64,000 bases of DNA from Lytechinus variegatus (taxonomy: Eukaryota > Echinodermata > Echinoidea > Temnopleuroida > Toxopneustidae), in contig NC_054755.1 of assembly GCF_018143015.1 (NCBI RefSeq), positions 10,642,124-10,706,123 of the forward strand, read 5' to 3'. The position numbers and the translations under genes were made by a program. Below, in pieces: positions 49,411-63,651 of this stretch. Below the pieces are notes generated by a model that saw only the letters and a list, made by a program, of their open reading frames with translations, made no database searches and was not told where the DNA came from. How positions within the stretch are numbered: the first letter of the stretch is position 1; each line of letters opens with the position of its first letter.

Positions 49411-51292
49411 ATTACACTTTTATGTTGTTTTATAAGAATAAACCTGAGAAATTACTGTTAGGATATGGGGATTTTGCCCCCCCCCCTGGGCCAGTTTTCA
49501 TGACAGAGAAAAAAAAGAGAAAAGGAAAGGAATAAGGGTAAAATATAGGGCTATTATTTGATAGGCCTATTAGTTTTACGCGATACGCCGTATCAAGCCC
49601 CCTTAATTTTTCTCTTTTTTTGGCTCATTTCGCCACTGGGACAACCCCTTCAAAGAAACAAACAAAAATCACTGAACTTTGAGCGGCCGATCGGGGAAAA
49701 TATGGGTGAAATAAATTATATAGCCCCCCCCCCCCTATTGGCGGAATCTGGATCCGCCCCTGGTTAGCATGTGTGAAACCAAACTAGAACACTCGAACGC
49801 TTATCACAGTCACGGTTACAATAGCAATCATCATAATGATGATTCTCGACTCGCGTGTGAAAAGGCCAGGCCAAAGGCCTATAATTGACTTTATCTATAT
49901 TCATTCCATTGTTTATCAAGACACTGTCCCAGAAAAGTATAGATAAAATTATTTGTGGTGGAGTGAAAACCATCTTATTCATATTTTCCATTTTTTCTCG
50001 ATTTTTGCTTGTCGGGATTTTTTTCTCCGATTAATAAATCCTTTCCATTTATGGAGAATGGACTCGATCACTCCACTCCTGATGTACCGATCGGAGAACC
50101 GATGACTATACCGCCAGGGTCAAGGGCCCCACGATTTTTGAAGAGGGGGTGCTGGAAGTTTTTTTTTGCGGGGGGGGGATATGACAAGCCAAAAGATAAA
50201 GATATAAAGGCTTTCACTCCAAAATGAGAAAAAAGTAAGGCCTCCCCAAAAATAAATAAATAAATGGGGGCATTTATTGCTGTTGGTGACGGTGCTTAAG
50301 CATTAATTCAGAAAAGATATGAGCCAATTAAATCTTAATAATCTTATTCACAATATTTCAAATAAAAAGGACAGAGCATATAATCATGGAGCTATTATGG
50401 TATTATTTTTATAAAGTGAGCGATATGGGCCTTCAACATAGAGATATAATGGCATACAATGATCTTCTCGATCTTGCGCTCTCGCCCCGATGAAAACAAA
50501 CACACGCCCCCACACACGCCCCTGGCACACCCTTTTTGACAGGGTGCATGTGATTATAACCCTTTACTACGCGTGCATTATACATTTTTGTATTCAAATT
50601 TTATTTTCCATTTAACTTTGTATTCGTGATTAAGCCCAAATGAGAGGGGGGGGGGGGCGATAAAAAAACTAACTGATAGGAAATTGTTCTTCATTGATTT
50701 TTTTTCTCTGTCTTTTTTTTAATTGTCTGTGACAGTTATATTATTTATGTTGTGTAAAGTTGTTGTTTTTTGTCGTGTAACTATTTGAAGAGAGGTGGGC
50801 TATTTTTTATTTGAACCTATACCTCTGCATGGGAAATGGTGAGTTTAATTAAATTCCTCGATCTGCGTCATGATATTCTCTCTTCTGAATACTGATCGAT
50901 TGTTACGGGCATCAATATCGTTCTGATTCGTCATTAAAAAGAGAAAATCATGTAAAAAAAAAAAAGAGAGAGCCCAAATTCAGTCTCACCATATAGGCTT
51001 TAGTTATGTAAGTTTGCATGACTTTGACCTGACTTTCAGCTGAGACCAATTCTTCGTCATTCATAACTTCCGTAATTCACCCTGAGCAATTGTTACGTCA
51101 TGTGCGTGCGCCCCCGTACCATGAGAGAGATAACACTAGATATTTGCAACAATACAATCTGCGCGTCATGTGCGTGCGTCAAAATACAACATGCGTAATG
51201 TAACGTCAACTTGTTTTGTAAAAAATACGACTTGTTTCTAAATTGCACTTTTGCTTATTTCATACGGAAAGGAGAGCGAATAAATCAGAAAA

Positions 51293-54200
51293 ATGATGAA
51301 GTCAGTACGATTCGTGAACAGGCTACATAATACAGTATTCCAAAAACCCGGCGTTACGTTGCGGTAAGTAGACCTGGATCATTTTTAAAATGTGTCTTCA
51401 GCATGCTGAGCACTGTCAGTGTCACTGACACTGTGATGATGTACGGTACGGTACCGGTACCGGTACGCCGGTACAGATCTGTTGAGTGACGTAAGTAGGC
51501 CGTGGGCGAGCGAATGTCTTGTCGACCTTCAAACTGACAGAAATGTTACATTTTTGAAAAAAAATCCAATTATTGGCTGCTAAAAAGAAGAATGAAATTA
51601 GGTAAATTTTCAGCATTTCTCTGCCATAGACTGTGTAGCTAATAAGATTAAGAAATGGACACACACAAATCCAAATTTTACTTTTTAGCTTCGCGCTTAC
51701 GAAATTCTGAGAGATGTTAAAAATTGTTTAGATTAGGGCCTAGGGCCAGGCCTATATGAATTTATTAATTATTGCCAAAAACTTGTCCATAAAGAGTCAA
51801 AGAGGATTTTTTATGCTCTTTCTGATGATATGATTTTAATAAAGATGTGGAAACCAGATCACAATGAAAAATTGCAACAAAGTGAAAAAATTGTGCAAAA
51901 CAGAAATTTCATTTTCCCCAGCCATAGGGCTAGGCATAGGGCCTACCAAACCATAGAAAACGCATAGGGAAATGGCAATCTCAAGACACACACAAATAAG
52001 GGTTTGCAATTTATCTCTAAATTCTTATTTAAAATGATCATATAAACTTGTCCTTACTGTCAAAAGAAGCCCCTGAATTTTCTCTTTCCATACATGCCAA
52101 ACACAAGTTAATAATCAATTCAGATCACATTTTTCTAGCTGCCTGAACTTCCCGAAAAAAAGTGCCATATTTTCCCCTAAAGCAGCCTGTTTTATGCTGA
52201 CACTTTTCAGTGTGGCCAAAATCAGACACAGCCTCCACAGGCACAACACATGCAACTTCATCATGAGATGGTTCCGAATTATTATTTAAGGGTAATCGCT
52301 TGTTAAAATTGGCTGAAATGAAACTTGCCGAACTAATTAAATGTTGCCCATGGCATCAGCTCATACTTCTCTGACTCTGAGACTGATTAAGAGTCTAACT
52401 CTGAGTCGAGACTGATTATATGAATTTCTAACGTTAAATCATTAACGCTACTACAGTTAGATTTCTATTTTTCTTTATTTTTAATTTTATTGTTGACGTT
52501 TATGATCGAGCATCAGATTGCACTCGACTCAGGGGATCCAGGATTTTTCAAAAGAGGTTTTCACTAAGAATTAAAGGGTCATTTTGTCTGCGAAAATTTG
52601 ACTAGAAAAAAAAGTTTTCACCTTAAATTGAAGATCATTTCATCCACAGAAAATTTGACATGCAAAAAAATAAATTGAAACAAAAAGGTCCTCACTTTCA
52701 AAGGGGGGAGGGGCACACTTAAGTAAAAATGGTATAGAGTCTTTATTTGCATTACGGCTCTTGAGGGGGGGCATGGGCTGACTTCCCCCCCCCCCCCATC
52801 CCCGGATCTGCCACTGGATCCAGGCAGGTGCCCATTTTTCAACACTACCATTTCATAAGCCTAACTTGATTACATTCGAGATAGTGAGCTACTTGTCACC
52901 TAACTGTTTCTCGAAGACCTTGCCAAGATCAGGGACAACAACCTGACTAAATTTATGACATCTCTGACCCTGTCACAACTTCTTTCGCAATGACATAATG
53001 GCACCACTAAAAAGTAAAATGCAAAAGAGTGCCTTGAAATTGAAAAAATAGAATCTTACATAATCAATCATAGAATCAGTGAGTAATGACAATGTTTTTT
53101 ATTTTTATTTTACCGAATTCAGGCCTGGAGCTGTAGCATGGAACCAAATTCATCAGCGTCAAAAGGCTTCGGCTGCCCAGCCGCAAGAAACAGCTCAGAC
53201 CACATCTCCCAAAACAGAGGTGGGTTCAGTATTTGATCTTTCTTTACTTTTTCTAACTTTATTTTTTTCTAACAATAAATTTTTTAGAGAGTCAAAAGGG
53301 GCCTAAGCTTTCGATCCTAGCAGAATCTTCCTCGGAGGCAAAATGACCAATAAATAAATTTTTTACACTCTTAATTGCAGTGGTAGGGGGAAGGGGCAAA
53401 CTTTGTTTTTTATTCAAGGATATATTATCTTAAAATCGTTGTTAATTCAGTATATTGCACTTTCTATTTGTCAATTCAGACAATATACTGCCAAATTGTT
53501 TAAGATCTGGGGCCGTATTCTGAAAATTGTCTTAAGAGAAATATTCTTGTATCTTTAGAGTTACAATAAAATCCTTATTCCAAAAATTGTCTTAACTTTT
53601 CTTGTAACTTTCACCGAGAGCGTATGATGTCAGTGATATGATAATGCGTAAATGTATAATTGGCGCATATTATGTCTGTGCGCAAGATAAAATATCGAGT
53701 TACAAGGTATTCCGTAAAAATTCTCTTATTTTTACGTTCTCTTAACTTCCTTGGAAAATACAATGAAATTTACAAGAGGTGGGGGGCTATTGTAACTTAT
53801 TGTTGCATGCGATATTTGCCCGTCTGCAATAATTATTTGTTGCTGAATCCCGCAAGAACATCATGTTTTACAAAAGGAGACATTCCAAAGACATTATAAT
53901 GACGGATTGGTAGACATTTCAGCAATTACAAATTGGTGTTCGAGATGATGAATCTTTTTAGAGAAAATATATCTTTGAGAAGAGCCACGTGTATTTTTAC
54001 CACAGAAACGCACAAGCATAAGCGTCGGGGGCGCAAGGAAATTACGCCTCATATCAACAATGCACTTAATTATTTTTAAGAAGAGATGCTTCTATTGGTT
54101 GGCCTAAGGATATAACAAGCTTAATAATTGGTTGATGACAGAATATTGGGCGTGTCAGAGATAAAATAGGGGACGTCCTTACAGAGATAAGACAATTTTC

Positions 54201-57200
54201 AGAATACCAATTTAAGAGAATTTTAGCGCGGTGTTATCTTGCTGACTTACAAGAAAAGTTAAGAGAAAAGTTAAGACAATTTTCAGAATACCACCCCTGT
54301 ATTTTAACTTTTCCGTTCTTTTTAGGAAACCAAATCATTTGTAATGGGTCTTTTCAGAGGTCAGATCAACCCTGCAGAAGTGTTTCCCTATCCTGAAGGT
54401 ATGTTCATACATGTATATTTATTTAGTTAGTTTAACCCTAAATCTCCCGGGGTATTTTGATTCTTGTCATTCCCGGGGGGGGGGGCCCATTATGGCCTCC
54501 CCTTAAGATCTCAGCCGCCGATCGCGCGAGCGACGCAAAAATTTGCATGCTGGTAGTGTGCGATGTAATCTACAAGGCTGTATGGTAAAATTTTCCAAAA
54601 TAATGAGATTTTATTTTATATGAATTAATTATGCTAATTTATGCATAAATCATACTTTTTGCTCTAATTCACTAAATAAAGCTCCTAGAATGCTAATTTT
54701 TGGTAAAAATTTTCTTTGTAGCATTCTTAACAATCGTAATTCAAAAAAACTTTGGTTTGGAAATAAATTTCTTATGTATTTTATTGTTTTATGAATTTCT
54801 TATGTATTTCTCTGTTTTTTTACTTTTTGTTTTTTATTGTTTTTTCAATGGAAATTGTTACAGACATAATTCTGATCATAAACAAGGCAAAATTAATTAA
54901 GTTTAATCAGTAAAAGTAGAAATAATGATACATTTATGAATTTTGGCTAAATACGCAATTTGCATTGGATTTGTACATGAAATCACGTTTATGAGCAATT
55001 TTGGGTCTGACATGCACTTGCATAATGTTGCGTAATGTCGTAACCGCGTACCCGGGCGTCACAAATTTGGTCTCAAAATTTGCGCGAGACTTGAATGTAA
55101 AAAGTCAGTGAGCTGCTAGGTGAAAAAATTTCGCGCAGCAGATATATCGCGAAAATTGTTGAGGGGGGGGCCATTATAGTTAATGTAATATATTTTCGTG
55201 ACACAAATCCCAGTTAATTCATGTATCAATACAATTGGCATGTGGAGATTTGATTTATTGTACGGTTGAGGCCAGAAGTTTGCATACACCCAGGATATTC
55301 AAAGAAAAGTTGACACTTGCCAAACATCTTATAAAATATTTGTGCTATAATGACGGATTTGATATCAACAAATGAGTATGTCATGCCCCTTCATCACTTT
55401 GCCTTGTCATCAGGAGCTGAAAAAATATTTAGACCTTTCCCCCCCCAATCTTATATTTTAGACAAATTAAGAATAAAAACTTGACAAAAACATTTGATAT
55501 TTGTGCTAGTATAGAGCTTAAGTGATATATGTGAATATAACACCAAAAATGTTATATTTTTTCAGCATTATTTTACTGAAGTATAATACAGACAGAGGAA
55601 GGGAATAGGAAAAGGAGAATGTTGATAATACATTTTCCTTTTACCTAACATTTTTCCTGATTATATTTTCCACACAGTAATGAATGAAGAACAGAAAGCC
55701 ACACTTGAAATGTTAGTGGACCCAACGCAGAAGTTTTTTGAGGTTAGTTTGGTTATTAGTTACCCATTCTTATTTCTACCTTAGAATAGAAATCAATTAC
55801 TTTTTAACATATTAGTGAAGTCAATACTTTGTTCACAAATAAACAGGAATTCTTATGCTCAAAGTCAGGGCTGAATCAGAGGCTAACATCAGCCACACAT
55901 CATACAAATGATAGGCCTTTGCCTTTGAATTGGTTATTAAAGAAAAATGAAACCTTTGGAACAAATAGGCTTGTGTAGAAACAGAAAAATCAAAGAATAA
56001 GAATAAAGAAAGTTTGAGAAAAATCGGACAAATAATGAGAAAGTTATGAGCATTTGAATATTGCAATCACTAATGCTATGGAGATCCTCCCATTGGCAAT
56101 GCGACAAGGATGTGTGATGTCACTGATGAACAACTTTCCCTTTGGTGGACTATAAAATACCCTCAAAATGTCTCTTTTTACTTTTTCTTGTGATGATACA
56201 AACTCTATCCAAGATGTATTCTTAAAAAAATATGAATTACATGCCCTCCTATAGAAAGAACACATGATCTATGGATAGATGTGATAAAAGAGGCTATTCA
56301 AGTGAAATATATACTAAAGTAATGGGGAGAGTTGTTCACAAGTGACATCACACATCTTTGTCGCATTGCCAATTTGCTATCTCCATAGCATTAGTGATCG
56401 CAATATTCAAATGCTCATAACTTTCTCATTATTTGTCCGATTTTTCTCAAACTTTTGTTGATCTGTTTCTTTGATTTTCTGTTTTCACACAAGCTATCTT
56501 GTTCCAATGGTTTCATTCTCCTTTAAAGTCACTTGTAGTCTTCTAGTTATATACTTATGTTTAGCAGCCTACTTTCAGGATATTTCACTGTTTGAAACTC
56601 AGAAGGATTGATTTCTGGAAACTGGTTGATGAACATCAATGTGTACATGATGGACAGGGTCACATCCTTTGGCCCATTGCAGGAAAGTTACCATTGTCGT
56701 AACTTTTTTATTCAATGGTGACTACCTTTGTAACAATGATCAACAGCCAATCAGAGTGAAGGATTCTGGTAAAGGTATCATACATGTAGGTTGGCATATT
56801 ATCACAGAAACTTTTATGCAAAGGGACCCTGGTGAAGACTAACAAACTTTGTGATTATTATAAGGCATTATAATATATTGGATACTACAGGAAAGTGCAA
56901 AAATAAGACAAAGAATCATTGATCTGGAACTTATTGATGCCTATGGCTACGGACTCCTTTTCTTAAATTGACCCAAAAAGGATGAACCATATTCAAGATG
57001 GACTTGTCAGGCATAGTGGATAAAGCAAGAGTTCATTGACTTGCTCTGTAACTCCATCTTGGTTCCGATTCGAAGCTTTTATTAATGAATCACATGTATG
57101 AATGTTCTTCCTCATTGGTGATATGTAAGATTTTGTAGGCATGTAGGATGTCCAGACCTCCTTTACCTAGGGTTTACTGGTACCCCCTTGTGGGATGTTA

Positions 57201-60200
57201 ACTTTGAATACTTATGAACATACTGGTACTGTCAGACTGTCCCCACTTTGTCACGAATCATCACATCCTGTCAATAGTGCTGGTATGAAAAAACATTGTC
57301 GAAAATGAATTCACAAAAACAGGTTGAAAAACCAAGAGAGGGTATAGAAAGATGGACTATTCAGATTTGATGTGAATTCAAGTAAAGTGAGAAAGTTTCA
57401 ATAATAGGATTTGGAGCACACTTTTTTTGCAAAGTGCTCTGAATTAAGCACTGTCATTTCATACACACAATCTGCGTAGTCCATGACTTCGTATCCCTCC
57501 TGGTTCAAACCTCTTCATAGTCTGCAGGCTTAGACTCTGATTAATACCATAATCCACAATTGTGTCTAGATATAAGTCTACTGTATATTGGAAGTTCTAA
57601 CTTCCTGTGTTAATAAAGTTTGTCAGGCCACACAGTTCCATTCCACCCCCAGTAGGGAAATTATAATGTTTTGACACTTTAATTACAGTATTGCCTGCAA
57701 GATATGTATATGTATGTCCTGAACATTATATTCAAAGTTATTGCTTACATATTTTGGTCTGTTGATGTTTGGGGGACATAATGCAGTGACCACTACCGAT
57801 GAGTTTGATGAGTACCAGAATCTCACTACTCGAAATATAATCTCCTTGAATTTGAAGTGATATAAAAAGTCAGTTGTCCAGTCTGACCGAGTTTTCCATG
57901 CCCTTTTTTTATTTGCTATCAAATTATTCTTCAAGTAATATGTGTACAGGAGATAATTGTGCAAACCAAAGATAAGATACAACCTTGGCTGTCACTGTCA
58001 GGTACTATACAGTAGTATACACACCATGTATTTGCTAAAATATGAATTTGAAGTAGGTAAAAGATAGTTCCAAAACGATATTACATCTAGCCTAATGAAC
58101 TTTTCATAGGGGTGTGTGCGGCTGTTGTTGTTTGTAGTAGCCATGTAGAAGAGACTAGATACGTACTGTTAAACTGCATTGTCATCAATATATGAATTTA
58201 TACAGGCCTTCATGAAATGTAGGGCTGTTTTTGAATGACAAAAGAAAAATACATAGTACATGTTCATGTTTCTCACTTCTGAGATTTATGAAATGAGTTT
58301 CATTAAATGAGATCTTTTGAATATTTGAAACCAAAGGGCCTCTTTCACAGTTGGTTGGCTTGTGGAATGCGGAACTTGGTCATAAACCAAATACTAATTG
58401 TGAAAGCCACTTAAAATTGGTATATGTACCATTGAAGGAAACCAAAACCCAAGAAGAGAAGCAATTTTATTAGAAAGAGTGAAATGGGAGGAACGGTTTA
58501 AAACATGTTTCATTAAAATCGGTTAAGAAATGAGCAGCAAGTCTTTCACGTTTCAAGAGTCTTCTAGGTTCTATGGGGGTTCTCAAATTTGCTACGCCAT
58601 GCTTTAGTATGGCAGATTTTGTGGACAACTCTATTTGTTTTGTACACAAATTTTCAGATTTTCCCCATTATCTTTCAAATTTCATCTTTCCTCCTGAGTA
58701 TAACATATGTCATGGGAAAATATAATTCATACCGTGCTACATGTATATTAAAGGAATGATCCAGGCTGGAGATTTTTATATCTCAATAAATGGAGTAAAA
58801 TTCACAAATTTGATTTGAATTTGCCCCTTTATGTGAGTATGTTCTAGTATTTAATTAACAACAAATATTTATAACCGTTCAGTCTTGTTTCGCAAGGTTT
58901 ATTAATGCGAGAACTGCTTATAAAAAACAATTCAATATCCAAATATTTAACCAGAAAATAGAAGAATAGACTCACTCATATTCCCATACACTTTGTTGCA
59001 GGAAGTCAATGATGCACAGAAGAATGACACCTTGGAAAAGGTTGAAGACGACACAATGCAGGGCCTTAGGGAGATGGGGGCATTTGGGCTACAGGTCCCC
59101 ACTGATCACGGGGGACTGGGAATGACCAACACACAGGTAAGAATTATAGTCAGAGCTGCTTGGTCTATTCATTGGTCTTATTCCTAATACAAACCACACA
59201 TTGCAGGGTCTTCAAGACATTTTACCATTGGACTTGATGTGCCCATTACCTTGGTGGTGTAGGAATGACAACTGAATTAGCCCTATTAACCCTAATTCTC
59301 CGGGGGGGGGGGGCATAATGCCCCCCTCAACGATTTTCGCAATATATCTGCTATGTAAGTGCATACTGTCAGACCCATGATTGCTCATAAACGTGATTTT
59401 ATGTACAAATCCAATGCAAATTGTGTATTTAGCCAAAATTCATAAATGTATCATTATTTCTACTTTTACTGATTAAACTTAATTAATTTTGCCTTGTTTG
59501 TGATCAGAATTAAGTATGGAACGATTTCCATTGAGAAAACAATAAAAAACAAAAGTAAAGAAACAGGGAAATACGTAAGAAAGAGGTCTTGTTACCAGAA
59601 TTTCTTTCATTCACAATTGTTAGGAATGAGAATATTTTCAACAAAAAATAGCATTCTAGGAGCTTTATTTAGGGAATCAGAGCAAAAAGTATGATTTCAT
59701 GAATAAATTAGTATAATTAATTCATATATAATAAAGATATATGAATTCAGTGAAATTTACCAATGCAACTGCGTAGATTATGTCATTCTCTACCATCATG
59801 CAAATTTTCGTTATGATCGTGCAATCTGCGGCTGAGATCTTAAGGAGGGCCATAATGGCCCCCTCCCCCCTGGATTATTTTTATTGGATTGCTTGACACC
59901 TTATCAGATAAGGCAATTTGATTAATACAGAGATCACATAATGCTGGGAATCTGTGAATGCAAGACATCCCTGAAGGAGTCGGATCAGCTGTAACATTTG
60001 CAACCCAATTCAAATTCATGTAACAAGCAATTTATTTATCCGCAAGTAGTCCATAGGTTACTTATTTCATACAGTTTTATTCAACACAAAGTTGTGAGTG
60101 AACATATACAAGCTGTTCTTATCTGATTTGCAGTACGCTCGTCTTGTTGAAATCGTTGGCGAGTCTGACCTGGGTGTCGGCATCACCCTCGGTGCCCACC

Positions 60201-61095
60201 AGTCCATCGGCTTCAAGGGAATCCTTCTCTATGGCTCCCCAGAGCAGAAGGAAAAGTACCTCCCTACACTGGCCTCTGGAGAGAAGATGGCTGCCTTCTG
60301 CCTGACTGAGCCCGCCAGTGGTTCCGATGCAAGCTCAATCCGCACCAGGGCGGTCCTCAGCGACGACGGCAAACACTTCCTCCTCAATGGCAGCAAGATA
60401 TGGTAAGTCACAGGCAATTTAACTTATCTACTAGGGTCCCATACCCTTTTGACATGCCTCTCAATGAAAAATTATGGCATTGATGGCTTTCCATATTCCA
60501 TATTGATAATTAAGTGATTTTGTTTGTGTGCGACTGACCCCAGGATTTTTAAACTGTATTGTATTATGATTCTCTGGTCATGTCACATTGTAATTACATT
60601 CCCTTGTCATGTATACAAGACACAGTGACCTCACTTTGACCCCCTGCCCTGCGCAACACACAGGTGCCCCACTATGACTCACAAGTGTTTTCCTATCTGT
60701 CCTGGTTTGTAGGATCAGCAATGGAGGTCTGGCCGAAGTCTTCACCGTGTTTGCACAGACTCCTGTCACTGACTCAGAAGGCAACACCCAAGACAAGATC
60801 TCGGCGTTTATTGTCGAGAGGTCCTTTGGGGGAGTCAGCAAGTAAGCAACACTTTCCATGATTTCTAGTGTAGGTGGTTTGCATTGGTATTGGTGTTCAT
60901 ACTTGTGTCATTGATGGTGTTGTTGGGGATGTTGGTGTCGGTGTTGATTTTGTTTATGGTGTTAGTGTTGGTGTTGGTGATTGGGATTGTAATGGTGTTA
61001 ACTGTGGTGTTGGTGTTTATAATATTATAATAATGATAATAATAAAAATAATAATAGTAATGATAATAATAATAATAATGATAATGATAATAATG

Positions 61096-61142
<47 letters not shown>

Positions 61143-63245
61143 GATAATAATGATAATGATAATAATAAACATTATTTGTGTAGCGCTTATCACAAAACAT
61201 GTCTCTAAGCGCTTAGGAAAAAATAGAAAGGGAGAAGGAATTTCAGCAAATAACTAAAGTAATTGTATAGTTCTCAGTAGACTGTAGACAGTTGAGGGGC
61301 TTCACATGCGAAGGGAAAGGCTATTTAAATAAAAAAGTAGGTTTTTAACATGGATTTGAATTTCTCTGTTGAATCTGCTTGTTTTATACTTTGTGGTAGA
61401 TTGTTCCAGAGATGAGAGGATGCGGAATAAAAAGATCGTGAACCATAAGACTGGGTATTGTTTGTGATTGCGATGATGTTTGTGTTAGTGACAGTGTTGG
61501 TGTTTGTGATTTATATTGTGAATATACATGTAATAAAATGCCATTTTATAAAGCAAAAGAACCTCAACACTCATTCCATTTGTTTACCTTGAGTTCACAC
61601 CTCAGATGTGGCCTGACCTACTTTCTATGACCCTTCCATATTATCAAGTCAGCCAGTAAAATTATCAAACAAGTCCCCCCAAAACATGTAATTCTTCAAA
61701 TTCATCACCATTCTCTCAATATGGCAATACAGCACACATCCGTAAAACGGTTTCCTTTTCACAGAATACCTCCGACCTACTATAAAATTTGAACAATCAC
61801 ATTCGATTCACAGGTCATCTGCACAGCTATTGCTAAATTGTCGTTTCATTGCGTTACATTATGTAAGCTCAAACAGCAAAGCAAAATCTGTGTATGAGTG
61901 GAAGCCATTAATCAAAGATCTATGAAATCGTACATGCACTTGCGTAGCTGTTTGGCTCATATTTTTTTTCAAACATTAAATTATATGACATATATATAAA
62001 ACATTGGCTTGTCCAAAAATAGCTCAACAACACTGCGAAAAATCTAACATTTCACGGCATTATTGTTCCCAACACAAGCCACCCTTTAATGGCCAACTAA
62101 ACTTGTTAGAAAGCAAATCCAGTATGTCTGTTATGACATCCCTGCAACTTTCCTTACATTGACTAATGCAGGGATGATTTACAATACTACTCGCATTCAA
62201 CCAGCAATTTAAGTGTGATTTTTAGTCACTTTTAAATCTTTGTTATTGCCCCCCCCCCCCTGATACATTAATTTTAATCTATTTCTACACCTCCTTGTTC
62301 ATGGTAAACCAGATATGAAGGATTTTTATTCACAATCTTTGTGAAACACCTCTTGATACATGTACACTAATTTCAACCTTTGTTCACCCCTTCTCTCATT
62401 CAGTGGTCCACCTGAGAAGAAGATGGGTATCAAGGCTTCTAACACAGCTGAGGTTTACTTTGAAGATGTCAAGGTCCCAAGAGAGAATCTCCTTGGTGGT
62501 GAGTCCCATTCTTTTTTTTTTTCAACTGTGATAGAAGAGTTAAATGCAGAATTCTTGTTTGAAAGAGTAACTATACTTTATGTTGTTGTTTCATACTTAT
62601 ACAAAACAGCTGGAAAGGGAAAATAATCAAATTCAGGCAGTCACACTTTTATGATATCTGTAACTGAAAAATCCTTTAATTTCTCTGCTGGGGACAATAA
62701 TTGAGTTGTTCCCATTTGCTTACGGTATATACCACTTATCGTATAGTAAATGAACTAAAATAAGTATGACATTTTTACATTTGATATTGATTGTTAGGTG
62801 CAATTTTTTATGGGCTTAATTTTCACAGTGCATCTCAGGCACAGGACAATTGGGACAAATCTAGGGAGCATTTCACAAAACAAATTTTCGCTTATTCTTC
62901 ATTGACTCTTGTTATAAGCTACCAAAATGGCAGCATCTGATTGGCTCAGAGAAAATTTGTCAGTAAAAAATCAGTTTGTCTATAAAAGTACATCCGGTGA
63001 GTGTATTATACAAGCTTCTTCCAAGCTGGTTCAGTTTATTTACTAGCTTATGATCGAATCCATCCAGCCTTTTCTGCAGGTTTCGCCAAAATATGCATGT
63101 TATTTCAATTTGCATGTAATTTGCTTATTTCTTTCTTACAGAGGTTGGAGAAGGGTTCAAGGTAGCCATGATGATTCTGAACAATGGACGATTTGGAATG
63201 GGTGCTGCACTGGGTGGTACCATGAAAGGCCTCATCAAGAAAGCT
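51293..63245 (+). CDS. ACADVL: ACADVL, very-long-chain acyl-CoA dehydrogenase (5' part, 9 exons)
   Basis: This flavoenzyme does the first step of mitochondrial beta-oxidation of long fatty acyl-CoAs at the inner membrane. Exons 51293-51363, 53123-53219, 54326-54398, 55678-55742, 59002-59136, 60134-60402, 60713-60841, 62404-62498 and 63142-63245 join in phase, giving 346 codons of an expected 620-655; the 3' half is outside the window. Exon 1 encodes a Met-Met start and an Arg-rich, acid-free leader ([13 protein letters not shown]), a mitochondrial transit peptide. Next come [39 protein letters not shown], and the acyl-CoA dehydrogenase signature [13 protein letters not shown] in exon 6. [34 protein letters not shown] and [18 protein letters not shown] follow. 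The close match to human VLCAD separates it from other dehydrogenases. The catalytic Glu and C-terminal membrane domain are not in view. Confidence 0.96.
53509..54298. repeat. Inverted-repeat element in ACADVL intron 2
   Basis: The ends GGGGCCGTATTCTGAAAATT and AATTTTCAGAATACCACCCC are inverted, with GTCTTAAGAGAA-type words in the arms. About 790 bp, non-coding. It ends about 27 bases before the acceptor of exon 3. Confidence 0.75.
54437..55185 (+). repeat. Dispersed repeat, copy 1, in ACADVL intron 3
   Basis: It runs from TAACCCTAAATCTCCCGGGG, through CTTAAGATCTCAGCCGC, to TTGTTGAGGGGGGGGCCATT. An inverted copy is at 59285-59870. The ends look like those of a miniature DNA element. Confidence 0.7.
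55925..56520. repeat. Long foldback repeat in ACADVL intron 4
   Basis: The left arm (words AGTTATGAGCATTTGAATA and CACTAATGCTATGGAGATCC) has an inverse right arm from about 56320 to 56520 (GGATTTTT is not kept, but CTCCATAGCATTAGTG and TATTCAAATGCTCATAACT are). A diverged fragment is at 3040-3250. Confidence 0.75.
58436..58740 (+). repeat. Third copy of the 5755-6340 repeat
   Basis: GGAAACCAAAACCCAAGAAG opens a region that aligns with the left arm of the palindrome at 5755, through TTTTGTACACAAATTTTCAG. It is more diverged and lacks the inverted partner. It lies in ACADVL intron 4. Confidence 0.75.
59285..59870 (-). repeat. Dispersed repeat, copy 2 (inverted), in ACADVL intron 5
   Basis: It is the inverse of 54437-55185: GCCCCCCTCAACGATTTTCGC opens it and GCGGCTGAGATCTTAAGGAG lies near its right end. 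Confidence 0.7.
60900..61165. repeat. GTTGGTGTT and ATAATGATAATA microsatellites
   Basis: A GTTGGTG-type region is followed by a long ATAATG/ATAATA tract (61020-61165) in ACADVL intron 7. It produces a false Tyr/His-rich frame on the minus strand and an Ile/Met-rich one on the plus strand. Confidence 0.9.
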
Positions 63246-63651
63246 GTAAGTCTTCTCTGAAATTGATTCTTAGTTATGTTACCTTAGCTGTTGACTGCAA
63301 GAGGAAAGTTGGCGTGCCTGCCGCCTGTGGTGTACATGTCATTTCCAAGAATGATTCCTTACTTTTTTACAAAACAATGTAATCATTGATTTTTTAAATT
63401 TTTATTGGATTTGTTTGTACATGAAAATCACATTTTTTCAAATATTTGTTTCTTTCATATTGGCACAGAATCATGCATAATTTTATTACCAGGGAACTCT
63501 GGGGTGGAAATTTTGTCACAAAACTATGCAAAATTTGTTTAATGTTAGGGCCACTTGCAAAAAGCTGGAGGACTGATTCAGCCCCCCCCCCCCCCTTTAC
63601 AGTGTATCCTTGAATCCACTTTGTGGATGTTAGCTGATTCAGAGGTTTTAA

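Larger units (their letters stand above)
46481..51292. other. Region between the divergent ATG16L1 and ACADVL genes
   Basis: I see no gene here. It holds repeats listed separately (47360-49410 and the SINE at 48864), C-rich and G-rich runs, and fragments of elements ending GGCGGATCC or GCCACTG near 49630-49760. Just before ACADVL the words CGTCATGTGCGTGCG occur twice (51091 and 51164), loosely like the NRF1 site found at many nuclear genes for mitochondrial proteins; this is weak evidence. Confidence 0.6.

Noticed and set aside
60865..61257. Tyr/His-rich and Ile/Met-rich frames
   Set aside because: Both are translations of the ATAATG microsatellite in an ACADVL intron.
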